A DNA stretch of 64,000 nucleotides, taken from positions 80,985,853 to 81,049,852 of the forward strand of contig CM035153.1 in NCBI GenBank assembly GCA_020205615.1, given 5' to 3'. Position numbers and translations under genes: made by a program. This DNA is from Panax quinquefolius. Taxonomy: Eukaryota; Streptophyta; Magnoliopsida; Apiales; Araliaceae. Shown piece after piece: positions 48,703-59,345 of the stretch. The notes beneath the pieces were generated by a model. The model was given only the letters and a program-made list of their open reading frames with translations. It was not told where the DNA came from and made no database searches. The first letter of the stretch is position 1; each line of letters opens with the position of its first letter.

Positions 48703-48787
48703 CATTTAAGCCCACTCGAGTTTACTTGTGGTGGTTGATCGCTTTCTGACTTTATTTACATTTACATTTCGCATGCTTTGGGGTATT

Positions 48788-50507
48788 TGATAAGTGGTAT
48801 TTTTACTACTACTATTGAATACCAATCCATGCAATTATGCCCACCTCAAGTACATTTCATTGTGTTTTAGTTGCATTTCACGTTATTTTGCATTGCATTT
48901 ACTTAAAACTCCTTTTGGTGAATAAGTGCGAGGATCGGCTTGATTTTGGTGGAATTAGAGGCACGAGGCGAATGGATTCGTGAAGGCTAGTCACTGGCGA
49001 GGATGTGCATGGCATGGAAGTGAAATGAAGCATGGAGACCAAGCAAGCAAGAGGATTAAGCATGAGTGAACAAGTAGCAGCAGCAGCAAAACGAGAACGA
49101 AGCTGCTGAGAACACAAGCATGACACTTGGCCGTGTGGCAGAGAAGCTTAGACTTCATGCGCTTGCGTAGCGAGAAGCGAAGGCTAAACAGGGAAGACCT
49201 TACGCAAGTTGAAGCGACCGCGAGGATGGATAGCGCGCATGAGCTGCATGAGGCATGATCAGCGCTTGCCGTGCGAGAGGATGATTGAGATTTGGACATA
49301 ACAGCTTTGCAAGTCTCGCGGCCGCGAGCAGGGAAGCTATATAAGCTTGTGCTTGCATGTGATCGCGATCTTGATGTTGTAATTTTGTTTTATTTTAATT
49401 CTCAATTAAATGATGTGTAATTTGTTTTAAATGATTACGACTGGTGTCGAGGAAGCGGGATTACTTTTTACGTATTTTCATCTTAGAAAACTAGGGTTTA
49501 CACCTTGGGAGAGATTCAGCGTAGAAGCGAAGCCATAACGTCTACTTTCTCTACTTCTTCTTGGAAATTCTCTCGTCATCGTGGATTTTGATTATTATAT
49601 ATTGGATTTCTTTGAGGATTGATTAGTTAATCATTGGTTTCTATTCGTGATTGGGTTTGATCGTTCTATCTTTCTTACTTCTTCATTCGTTTGTTTATTG
49701 ATCGTGTTTAGCGTTGATCCCATAATGGCTTTTGGTTCGATCATGAACTAAACTCCATTATGGGATTCTAACAGATTTTAATATGTAGTTTGGTTGTACA
49801 TCTAAATGCTAGATTTGTTTTGCATATCATATGGGATATCTATCATGGTTGTTTTACATGTATGAATGATTGATCACCATTCGTTTTGATATTTGTATGG
49901 GATTGACAATGAACATATAAATATGGATTGTAATCATGATAACATGCGAATATGGGGCTAGTGTAATGGCTTGCGTATTTTGTGAACGAGATAGACATAT
50001 CTTTGTTTTCTTAGTATGAGCTAGAGTAAAGGCTTGAGCTTAAAATCAATAGGATTGCAATTGTGCGTAGACATATGGTGATTGTGATTGTATTAGTGAT
50101 TACATAGAGTCTAACATACGTAGATGTTGTATAAGTTGGTTATAGTGCATTGAAAAATGGTTATAACTCTCTTTGTGCTCTTGGCTATTTTTTTTTGTGA
50201 TATGTGGACACTTCTTGCATGCGGTGGTGATTAGGCGAAATATTAAATGAAGTTAGGGTCCCATTGTTTCCTTATTATATTTATTCCATCTGCGTTCTTA
50301 TTTTTAGTTGGTAATCATAATTAGTTTAATTTAACAATTTAGTCATCGGTTTAAGCATATAAGTATAGTGAGTTAATTAATGCATGATAATCTAAGTTTA
50401 ACAACTTTCTCTGTGGGATCGATACTTTACTTACTGTATTACTTGTTGACACATGTATGCTTGCATGAGTTAGAGCTCTTTTATTAGAACTATAAAAAAG
50501 GGCAACA
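48788..50507 (+). repeat. 5' LTR of element D
   Basis: 1720 bp from TGATAAGTGGTATT to GGGCAACA. Nearly collinear with 56293-58018. The preceding TTTGGGGTATT (48777-48787) resembles the PPT end before the 3' LTR. The segment 49080-49330 is hypervariable between the two LTRs. Confidence 0.88.
49315..49345 (+). promoter_or_regulatory. GC palindrome and TATA box of the D LTR
   Basis: CTCGCGGCCGCGAG (49315-49328) is a perfect 14-bp palindrome, followed nine bases later by TATATAAG (49338-49345). The 3' LTR has the same site with one extra base (56809-56823) and CTATAAG after it. Likely core promoter. Confidence 0.7.
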
Positions 50508-50654
50508 AGTTTTTTTAGCGCCATTCTTAGGGAAAAGCGTTAATTTAGATAATTATCATTAGTTTTAAAGCTATATTGTATGACTTAAACAATTACATTT
50601 CATCTCTCATTTCTACTTTTATTTTGTTTTTGGTTGCGGTACTTGTAGAATTTT
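50508..50654 (+). promoter_or_regulatory. PBS and leader of element D
   Basis: TTTAGCGCCATTCTTAGGGA (50514-50533) is a decayed form of the TGGCGCCGTTGCC-type PBS seen in B. The leader runs to the gag ATG at 50655 with no other feature. Confidence 0.6.
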
Positions 50655-52270
50655 ATGCACACACGATCATCCAACTCGGAGTTAACACCAGCCAAAAGCT
50701 AATATAAGCGGAAAAGGTTGGAAAGCGAGTGTGTGGAGAAATTTGCAAGCACACAGTTAGAAACACTTGATCCAAGTATGGCGGAAGAACCAAGAATTGA
50801 GCAAAGAGAAGAGCATCGGGCTCTAAGGGAATATTCCATCCGAACATAAGCGAATTCTGATCTAGCATAGTCGGATCGGCGATAGCGACAAATACCTTTG
50901 AAATTAAGCGGGCACTATCCGGATGGTGCGAGAACTTCAATATGATTTGGGGGTCTTTGCTATGGATGATCGAGCGAACACCTATTGAGCTTCGCCGAGA
51001 TTGTGACACATTCGAGATATAGCGGTGTGACGGAGGATGCCATCGGACTATGGTTATTCCCATTTTCATTGAGGGATAAAGCGAGGGTGGCTACATTCTT
51101 TCTTGGCGAGGTCAATCACTACATGGGAGGACTTAGCATAGAAATTCTTAGCCAAGTTCTTCCCAATGGCTAAAAGCTGCGAAGATGAGGACAACCATAT
51201 CCCGATTCGAGCAACAACAGGCGAGTCCTTATATGAGGCATGGGAGAGGTATAAAGAGATGCTTAGGAAGTGTCCAGCATCACGATTTTTGCGATTGGAT
51301 GGTGATAAATTTGTTTTACAATGGTTTGGGATGGCGATCGAGGCCAGGATTGTAAGCTTGACCCGCAGGAGGGGCATTATGGGAAAAAAGCTATGATGAA
51401 GCTTATACGCTTATCGAGACTATGGCTACAAATGACTATCGAATCCTCGATTTCGGATGCCTGACCCTAAGGTTGCGGTGTGTTGGAGGTAGATGCGATT
51501 ACGATTTATCGGCACAAATGGCGACTATGGCTAAGAAAATAGATACTTTGGCGAGAGAACAAAGTGAAAACGATTGCTTTCGTTTGTGAGATTTGTGCGG
51601 GGTCACACTCCACGGATCAATGTGCTATCATTTCGAGTCGAGACGGTATGTGAGCAACTACGAGAAAAGACCAAGGTCGATTTTTAGAACACATACCATC
51701 CCAACAATCGCAATCATCCGAACTTTAGTTGGTTTAACAACCAAGGAAAACAACAAAAATCGGTTCAAATAAATCAGCAGTTTCCACACATAAGCGGTAG
51801 TGACCACACGGTTTACACAAAACCACCGTTTCCACCGGATTTCCTCAACAACAACAACAACACACTCGGTGCATCACATCCGGAGAAGAAATCGAAATGG
51901 AGGAGATGATGTTGAAATACATGGCAAACACCGAGGTCGTGATCAAAAGCAAGCGTGGCTATCAAGAATTTAGAGACTCGGATGGGGCAAATGGCTAGCA
52001 TGCTTACTAACAGGCCCGGGGTACATTGCCAAGTAACATAGAGATAAATCCTAGAAGAGGCGGGAAGGAAGCGGTGTCAAGCAATAACATTGAGATGCAG
52101 GAAAGATTTGATAGGGTCTGCAAGTCGGCGCCTTGTGCGTGAAACTACTAAGGAGGTTAATGCAGTGGCGCGCGAAGGTGAGCGAGGAGACTAACGAGGA
52201 GAAAAATTTGGAAAATTCGAGATTCGGAGGAAGAGAAGAATAAAGCGAGTTCGGAAGAGAAGGTCGAGAG
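50655..52270 (+). pseudogene. gag of element D
   Basis: Start ATG 50655 gives MHTRSSNSELTPAKS, matching the start of B gag; a stop follows within 16 codons. Capsid-core words appear across frames: PFSLRDKARV (~51060-51090), FLAKFFPMAK-like (~51146-51176), QQQAGESLYEAWERYKEMLR-like (~51211-51270). The zinc knuckle CEICAGSHSTDQC lies at about 51584-51622, then a Gln-rich linker and the MEEMMLKYMANTEVVIKS-like helix (~51896-51950). Many short G/C-rich patches disrupt it. Confidence 0.8.
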
Positions 52271-52970
52271 TCGATACAACCTCTTGCACCCTCAAGTACC
52301 TTATATCGCAGAGGTTAATTAAAAAAAGATGACAAGCAGTTCAACAAGTTTACGGAGGTTTTCAAAAAGCTGCAGATCAACATACCTTTTTGAGGCATTG
52401 GAACAAATGCCAAGCTACATGAAAGTTCATGAAAGGTATCTTGTCGAGGAAGAGGAGATTAGATGAGTTTAAAATGGTAGCCTTGACAGAGGAATGCGGT
52501 GCGGTGCTCAGCCTGAAGCTACCTCAAAAGTGAAAGATCCAGGGACACTTCACAATTCCGTGCACCATTGGGAAGATGAATTTTAGCAAGTGTTTATGTG
52601 ATGCGGGAGCAAGTATAAATTTGATGCCGTTGTCGGTGTTCAACCGGTTGGGATTATTGGCTCTAAGACCAATGAACATATCGTTCTGATTAGGCGATGA
52701 AGGTCCATCACATATCCACGAGGAATTGTTGAAGATGTATTGGTTAAAGTGGATAAGTTCATTTTTAACCGATTTCATCATTTTAGATTTTGAAGAGGAT
52801 AAGAGTATCTACCGATCATACTAGGGAGACCATTCTTAGCTACAGGCGGGACTTGATAGATGTTTAGAAAGGGAACTAACTATCGTGTACAAGATCAAGA
52901 AGTCACCTTTAATGTCTTCAAAGCAATAAAGCTCCCAACAGATGAAGAAGAGTGTTTTCTAGTTGATCGG
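52271..52970 (+). pseudogene. protease of element D
   Basis: Order as in A: LQKLQINIPF-like (~52365), SRKRRLDEFKMVALTEECGA-like (~52443-52505), then FTIPCTIGKMNFSKCLCDAG and ASINLMPLSVFNRLGL (~52550-52650; active-site DAG at about 52600). TLIDV-KGELT-like sequence lies at 52852-52882 and the linker word DEEECF-like at 52941-52960. The frame is interrupted several times. Confidence 0.78.
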
Positions 52971-53205
52971 TAGATGGTAACCTAAAGGATTGGGTACAAA
53001 ACCGAGGACGAATGAATCGAAGAAGTGTGTAAAAGGCGAAAGTTCAGAGTTGAAGGTAGAGCCGTTGATGAAAGCGAAGTCGTTAAATTTTGGGGTGCGA
53101 GGATAACAAGGAAGGCACCTCAAATTTTGATGTGACATGAAAATTTGAGAGCAGTCGTAGCTAATTGACTATAACTTAGCTTATGTTGGATGGGAGGCAT
53201 GACCC
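52971..53205 (+). other. pol-deletion scar of element D
   Basis: About 190 bp of degraded linker (SELKVEPL-like at ~53055) replace the roughly 3.5-kb RT-RNase H-integrase region present in A and B. At 53161 the trailer shared with A begins (TAATTGACTATAACTTAGC; GGATGGGAGGCATGACCC). Confidence 0.75.
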
Positions 53206-53386
53206 ATCATTTCTACACCCATTAATTCATTTATTTTAGTTATTCCTTTTGATTATTTTAGTTAGTATTATTTCTAATTCGGTGTTAAAAGGATATTGGA
53301 TAAGCAATCGTAAATGCGTAACAAGTATTGATTGACAATAATTTCGCGATGATCGCATTACGTAACCACTATTTCATGCCTTAATC
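53206..53386 (+). other. T-rich post-pol spacer of element D
   Basis: Noncoding spacer equivalent to 18820-19044 in A. T-rich, ending just upstream of the splice-acceptor candidate. Confidence 0.6.
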
Positions 53387-53413
53387 ATGTGCATTAATGT
53401 TTGTGTAGGTACC
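53387..53413 (+). promoter_or_regulatory. candidate 3' splice acceptor upstream of ORF3 (element D)
   Basis: GCATTAATGTTTGTGTAG with AG at 53407-53408, followed by GTACC. The ATTAATGTTT word is shared with B at the same place relative to pol and ORF3. An upstream CTTAAT (53380-53385) could act as branch site. Confidence 0.5.
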
Positions 53414-53928
53414 ATTATTGGAGAGCATCAACGATGGAAGAAGCGAGATCAAATTTTAGAATGGCGAGATATTAGGGTCGTGTGGTACATGCCCGAGCAA
53501 TATAAACTCAGCGCGCGCGCGTTAAGCCATTCGATCAATAATCTTTTACGCAAGTCTGGCGCCCGCGCCCGACCATTATTAATCGCAAGCGGCGGCGTGT
53601 GCGCACCACCGAATCGATTAGATCTCGAACATTTTAAAGAGAGTTTTGGCTCATTTGGACTCTCATTTGCGATAATAATAACGAGACCAACGCTCTCACT
53701 CTCCATAACTCGCGTCTTTATCTCTCCATCGATTCTGATTACTCCATACATCTCTCCATCAAATCTCCACGATTTCCTCCACGTCCAAAGCTCATCCACA
53801 TCTCATCCCTTCTATAAAGCTAGGGCTCTCAATTGGGTTAGCATGCACAAAGGTGAAGGTTATCAATTCACAAATTTCAAATCCATCTCTCGAAGAAGCT
53901 TATTTGCTTTCTCTATCAACAATTTCAA
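53414..53928 (+). promoter_or_regulatory. ORF3 leader of element D with GC-rich modules and TATA-like words
   Basis: Contains TATAAACT (53501-53508) followed by GCGCGCGCGCG (53511-53521), then TTTTACGCAAGTCTGGCGCC and CGCGCCCGA (53544-53572), and GCGGCGGCGTGTGCGC (53589-53604). The ACGCAAGT-plus-GC word also occurs in both D LTRs (49202, 56703). A second TATA-like CTATAAAG lies at 53812-53819. A long open frame across 53387-54061 has no recognisable domain and is probably fortuitous. Confidence 0.55.
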
Positions 53929-55070
53929 ATGGGTCCAAAGAGAGCACGAAGCGACTTCATCTTCCTCATCCTCCTCCTTGGGAGTCATGAGGAGGACATT
54001 GTCGACCACAACAAATTCTTATGTTTGGAAGCCCAGTGAGAGTACTATCGCATTGTCGTGAAGACATTCATCGAGGAAAGAGAATTTAGACCGAAGGCGA
54101 GATGGAGAGCTTTGTGCCATAATCTATGAACGAGGTTGGGTGGGTATTTATCGCACACCACGCCGATTCGATGAGCATAGTCCGAGAGTTCTATGCCGAT
54201 GCCAAAGTCATAATGAGCGATACCTCTATGGTTCGTGGTGTCGAAATAGACTACTGAGACCCTCGCCGCCGTCAAGTAACGTCTTTGAGAATCTTTGCAA
54301 GACCACCTGTGGGGGTGCCAATTGGATTCTGAGGGGCACATCGAGAAGCAGATTTGGGCGTGTCATTGCGGAGTTGTGCATTCGAGCACGAGGTGGACTT
54401 ATAAAGTCGGCACGACCCGACCTCGCATATTCCCCGCAATGTACCTTTGAATTGAATATGCCAAGGCATGGAATCATTCATTTGTGCCAAATTATTGCCC
54501 ATCATCACATCAACATGAAATCACGTGAAAAAAGGCGTGTAATTCTATGAGGCATCATAATGGCGAATATATCGGCGTGGGGTATTTGATCCATCAAAAC
54601 ATTGTGAAGTATCTGAAGGAACTACCATTTGGAAGCATTCCACATGCTTGATGATAACAATCGCTACTATGTCTTGTGGCGAGGGGTGCAATTGGGGCAA
54701 TGAACAAATGCAATATCAGTCAAGACATCACACATGCCACCATTGCTAAATTTGAGAATTTGGGCGGTGGTGTGAGCCACACCCGCGGACGAGGATTCAT
54801 TCTCAAACCCACCTTCCCGAGCTGACCCAATGACCCCATGCGGGCCGATGAAGCGAGCCCATCCACCCGAGCACATCCTATCCTAGCGATCGACATCTCA
54901 GAAGGTTGGGCATAAAGTCGACGCATTGTATGACAATCTTGGGACATTTGCTCACAGGACTCACGGGGGCCTTGGCAGAAGCCTTTTACCTTGAAGAACA
55001 ATGCTCGAATGGTAGTGAATTTGGGACCGTAGTGCCTTATCCACCACCAGATTCACCACGAGGAGGGTGA
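53929..55070 (+). pseudogene. third (env-position) ORF of element D
   Basis: Start at ATG 53929 (MGPKRARSDF), comparable to the basic Ser-rich start of ORF3 in B. Domain words occur in different frames: EEREFRPKARWRALCHN (~54074-54125), VREFYADAKV-like (~54183-54212), AWNHSFVPNYCPSSHQHEIT (~54463-54522) and VGYLIHQNIVKYLKELPFGS-like (~54575-54640). A Pro-rich end (VPYPPPDSP) leads to TGA 55068-55070. This pattern fits the PF20167-like plant transposon protein found after pol in Athila elements. No transmembrane helix is evident. Frameshifts are frequent. Confidence 0.7.
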
Positions 55071-55117
55071 TCAAGCCGATCATTAGGGGAGTTTTTCTTG
55101 TACCCTTTACCTTCATT

Positions 55118-55154
55118 CAATGAGGACATTGAACACTTTAAGTTTGGGGGTATT
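55118..55154 (+). promoter_or_regulatory. conserved post-ORF3 block with internal PPT (element D)
   Basis: AATGAGGACATTGAACACTT then TAAGTTTGGGGGTATT. Matches the minus-strand block of B at 7854-7885 and resembles the LTR-adjacent PPT of the same element (56273-56292). Confidence 0.65.
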
Positions 55155-56272
55155 GGAGTACTTGCATAGTAGTTTAGTTTGCATTACTTTTTTGCATGTT
55201 TAGTTTAATTTTGCATGATTATTTTTAGATAAAATTTTTTAAAATTTTTAATTTTCATTCATTTGTGATTGTGTTAGTATGTTTTAGTTTAATGTCTCAC
55301 ACAAATTCTTGCTTAATAATAGAAATTTTGCCTAGCCTTGATGATGATAGTGAATTGTGAAAGATTTGAGAATATGTTGCATAACATGACTTGGATATAA
55401 TGTTTTACATAATGAGATTCATGTTCTTTATTTAAATGCTTTTCGGTTTGCACAAATGTATTCACAATCACTTGTAGGTTTAAGATGTGTATCTTGCATT
55501 GCTCGATAGAATATGTAGTTTTAAAAAAGAAACATGAGGAAAGTGTTGTAGATTGTAAGTCGTTGAAGTGCAAAATTTTGGGAAAACATGGGTATGCTAT
55601 GTAAAAAAAAAAAATCGAATAGCAATAACGTGGCTAGTCTTAATTAGGGAATACAGCTACTTGAGTAAAACGCTTAGGGGATTGTCTCTACACCTAGCGC
55701 CCTAAGGTCTTTCATAGTGCAGGAGTCGTTGGTTGAAAGCTTCGCTAAAAGGTAGCGGTGTGCCTAATGGATTGAGACATTACACGGTCGTGTGAAAAAA
55801 AAAAAAAAAAAAAAAGAAAAAAATAGCAATAAACACAGCGGGAAAGTCTGAAATCTCCCTCGTGAGTAGCAATAAAGCAATAAACCCATTGTTGAACCTT
55901 AGTTTGTGGTGATATGTCGAAGCAGTCTATGTTGCATGAGTATACATGAGTCTTGATTTAGACTATAATTTTTACGTGTGTGGAGCGATGTAGGATATAT
56001 AATCTTTGCTTAGATCAAGTTTTTGTGAACATCACACACACACACTGACATCTCTATAGCATTCATGAATTATCTAAGTGTATGATATTATGTCTATGGT
56101 TTGGTTTGAAATTATGTTACGGGATCTGGATAGTTTCTTTGAGGTAATTTGAAATTTGAAATTACATTATGGCTAAGATTATGTGAGACTAGTATGCATC
56201 GTAGAGTAGTTGCATAGTTTAGTAGTTGTATTTTCATTGTTCATTAGTATGCATTGCTTGAGGGCAAACAAC
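55155..56272 (+). other. 3' noncoding region of element D
   Basis: About 1.1 kb between the internal PPT-like block and the true PPT. No domain is seen. It contains A-runs at 55601-55612 and about 55795-55815, and a (CA)n near 56033-56044. Apparent short ORFs have no homology I recognise. Confidence 0.65.
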
Positions 56273-56292
56273 AGTTCAAGTTTGGGGGTATT
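56273..56292 (+). promoter_or_regulatory. polypurine tract of element D
   Basis: AGTTCAAGTTTGGGGGTATT directly before the TG of the 3' LTR, preceded by GCTTGAGGGCAAACAAC. Same design as in B (4771-4806, minus). Confidence 0.88.
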
Positions 56293-58018
56293 TGATAAGT
56301 GGTATTTTTACTACTTATTGAATACCAATCCATCTAATTATGCCCACCTCAAGTACATTTCATTGTGTTTTAGTTGCATTTCACGTTATTTTGCATTGCA
56401 TTTACTTAAAACTCCTTTTGGTGAATAAGTGCGGGAATCGGCTTGATTTTGGTGGAATTAGAGCACGAGGCGAATGGATGCGTGAAGGCTAGTCACTGGC
56501 GAGGATGTGCATGGCATGGAGGTGAAATGAAGCATGGAGACCAAGCAAGCAAGAGGATTAAGCATGAGTGAACAAGTAGCAATGACAGAAGCGAAGAACC
56601 GAACTAGAAATTAGAGAACACAAGTGCAGCATGCAGCGCAGCAGAGACAAACTTAGACTTCGCGCGCATGCATGAGAAAGCGAGGCTAAACAGGGAAGAC
56701 CTTACGCAAGTTGAGCGCCGCGAGGATAGATCTTGGCGCCCGGCGAGGCATGATCGCAGCGCTTGCGAGAGAGGAGGATGATTAATTTGGACATAACACA
56801 CTACAAGTCTCGCGGCCAGCGAGACGGGGGAAGCTATAAGTAGGCTGTGGCGCATGCGATCTTGATCTTTGTAATTTTGTTTTATTTTAATTCTCAATTA
56901 AATGATGTGTAATTTGTTTTAAGCGATTACGGATTTGGTGTCGAGAGAGGCAGGATTACTTTTACGTATTTTCATCTTAGAAAACTAGGGTTTTACCTTG
57001 GGAGAGATTCAACGTGAAGCGAAGCCATAACATCTACTTTCTCTACTTCTTCTTGGAATTTCTCGTCATCGTGGATTTTGATTATTATATATTGGATTTC
57101 TTTGAGGATTGATTAGTTAATCATTGGTTTCTATTCAACGATTGGGTTTGATCGTTCTATCTTTCTTACTTCACTCGTTTGTTTATTGATCATGTTTAGC
57201 GTTGATCCCATAATGGCTTTTGGTTGATCGTGAACTAAACTCCATTATGGGATTCTAACAGATTTTAATATGTAGTTTGGTTGTACATCTAAATGCTAGA
57301 TTTGTTTTGCATATCATATGGGATATCTCATCATGGTTGTTTTACATGTATAAATGATTGATCACCATTCGTTTTGGTATTTGTATGGGATTGACAATGA
57401 ACATATAAATATGGATTGTAATCATGATAGCATGCGAATATGGGGCTAGTGTAATGGCTTGCGTATTTTGTGAACCAGATAGACATATATTGTTTCACCT
57501 TATGAGCTAGAGTAAGGGCTTGAGCTTAAAATCAATAGGATTGCAATTTGTGCGTAGGCATATGGTGATTGTGATTATATTGGTGATTACATAGAGTCTA
57601 ACATATGTAGATCTTTGTGTAAGTTGGTTATAGTGCATTGAAAAATGGTTATAACTCTCTTTGTGCTCTTGGCTATTTTCCTGTGATATGTGGACACTTC
57701 TTGCATGATGATGGCGATTAGGCGAAATATTAAATGAAGTTAGGGTCCCATTGTTTCCTTATTATATTTATTCCATCTGCGTTCTTATTTTTAGTTGGTA
57801 ATCATAATTAGTTTAATTTAACAATTTAGTCATCGGTTTAAGCATATAAGTATAGTGAGTTAATTAATGCATGATAATCTAAGTTTAACAACAACTTTCT
57901 TTACTTACTTGGGATACGATACTTTACGTGAGTTTACTCTTTATTACTTGTTGACATGGCATTGTATGCTTTATTTACTTTTTTGATCCCATGAGTTAGA
58001 GCTCTTTTATTAGAACTA
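56293..58018 (+). repeat. 3' LTR of element D
   Basis: About 1.73 kb, collinear with 48788-50507 up to about 57890. Its last 130 bp hold short insertions resembling E-LTR text, and the terminal GGGCAACA is missing; sequence passes from AACTATAAA into E-type GATCCCCATGGAG. Confidence 0.82.
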
Positions 58019-58519
58019 TAAATAGATCCCCATGGAGTTGCTTCATAAAACTTCATTGCTATATCTTGCTTAGAACTGAATTTTTCTATAAATTCAAACC
58101 CTTTGTATATATATGTGCGAAACGAGGCCTCACACTACTTTCAAATAATTGCACATTGATCCACACACACACACATATTCATACAACAGTTTCTTGAAAA
58201 GTGGCGGTCATCGTGGCAACACGGATGTCGGGGGTTGCCTAACACCTTCCCTCCGCATAATCAAGCCCCCGAACTCAAATGAATCTTGGTTTCATTGAGA
58301 CCCGTTTAGCGGTGTCGTATCATTGGGTCGATGTGCAAACCTTTTCAGATTTCGTTGGTGCAACTAGTTAAATACACCAACTGGCGACGCTTAAAGTCAA
58401 AAAAGTCGACATTATACACGTCGGTCCTTTTCACTTGTTTTTTCAAACAAATCTCACATTAACATGAGAACACCAAAGAACAAGTAAAAAAAGGGACATT
58501 AAAAATCCCGGCGTCGATA

Positions 58520-59345
58520 GGTGGTGACTCTCTTTGGGGACTCGAAAGAAGAGGGTTTAAGCCGTTATTACAAGCTTTTCAAAGCTGTTATATGCTTGTG
58601 TGTGAATGTTGTATTTATATTTATGATAAATGTATACGAATGCATTTTACTTATTGCACTATACTATATCTATTGGTGATATTAGTGCTTCGCACATGTC
58701 ATCATTTTCATGAAAGCGGTGAGACACGTTATATATGAATGTATGTTGTGTGGTTCCTCCACAGGAGGCTATCCATCGGTGTTTGATTCTTGGACTCGTG
58801 GGAAGTATAATTCCAATGAGGCACGTGAAAGGCACCACCCAAATTCGCTCCAGTTGAAAGACCGGATTAACTTCCGTTAAGTAGATTGCGATGATCCGGG
58901 AACCTTCATGCCAAAAAGCTCAAGAGTAACCCTAAGATAGGTTAGCCTCGATAAACCAAATGTGGAGGAAGTCTTTTCATACTTTCCATTTGCAATTACT
59001 TGTAAAAGCATTTACTTGTAATTTCGGTTCATGCCAATCCATTGTAATGGAAAATATGAAAATATATGTGCAAATGCATATTTAATTTAGCATACTATCT
59101 CAGTATTACAAATAGCTAACATCATTTTGCAGGATAAAATTCCTAAAAAGGATACATCACATAGCGTGTAACACTTATACGATCCCTAAGACTAAACTAC
59201 ACGTAAGTCTTTTTGTAGGGAAGCAATTGATCCTATTTCTGTTCAAAGTCCAAAAGGGCATTAAGCCCATAGTGGACATGGATAAAAGTGCCCAAACCGA
59301 TCCTACTCCTGCCTCTCGCAAAGAGTTGAAAAATTAAGCTATCAA
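58520..59345 (+). promoter_or_regulatory. PBS and leader of element E2
   Basis: TGGTGACTCTCTTTGGGGA (58522-58540) follows the LTR end and resembles the TGGCGACTC...TGGGGA PBS (tRNA-Arg type) of Ogre/Tat elements. The next 800 bp are a leader without clear coding. Confidence 0.62.

Larger units (their letters stand above)
48788..58018 (+). mobile_element. element D: Athila-like element lacking RT, RNase H and integrase
   Basis: About 9.2 kb with two LTRs (48788-50507, 56293-58018), a degenerate PBS, gag, protease, third ORF, post-ORF3 block and PPT. Pol enzymes after protease are absent: the text passes from the protease-RT linker (~52970) to the post-integrase trailer (~53160). It must have been mobilised in trans or deleted after insertion. 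It lies inside the E2 LTR. The right boundary is uncertain because the last 130 bp contain E-like snippets; no TSD was found. Confidence 0.82.
45500..58519 (+). mobile_element. 5' LTR of Ogre/Tat-like element E2, split by C3 and D
   Basis: E2 starts TGTAGA at 45500-45505, is interrupted by solo LTR C3, and continues at 47395 with GAGACACTCAAAATTTT (compare GTAGACACTTGAAATTTT in E1). It is interrupted again by element D (48788-58018) and resumes at about 58019 with GATCCCCATGGAGTTGCTTC. A deletion relative to E1 follows; then CATAAAACTTCATTGCTATA, the CA-rich part and GGGTTGCCTAACACC. The end at 58513-58519 reads GTCGATA where E1 has GTCGACA. A PBS follows directly, so this is a 5' LTR. Confidence 0.8.

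Noticed and set aside
48777..48787. A true PPT in front of the D 5' LTR (tandem element)
   Set aside because: TTTGGGGTATT resembles the D PPT end, but only about 11 bp match and the upstream sequence is E LTR. A tandem D array is possible but not supported.
50653..51069. Open frame of 138 codons on the minus strand
   Set aside because: Antisense shadow of the D gag, whose sense words are recognisable on +.
53387..54061. Long open frame of 224 codons on +
   Set aside because: It covers the ORF3 leader, has no domain I recognise, and its 3' end overlaps the true ORF3 start in a different frame. Probably fortuitous in a G/C-rich leader.
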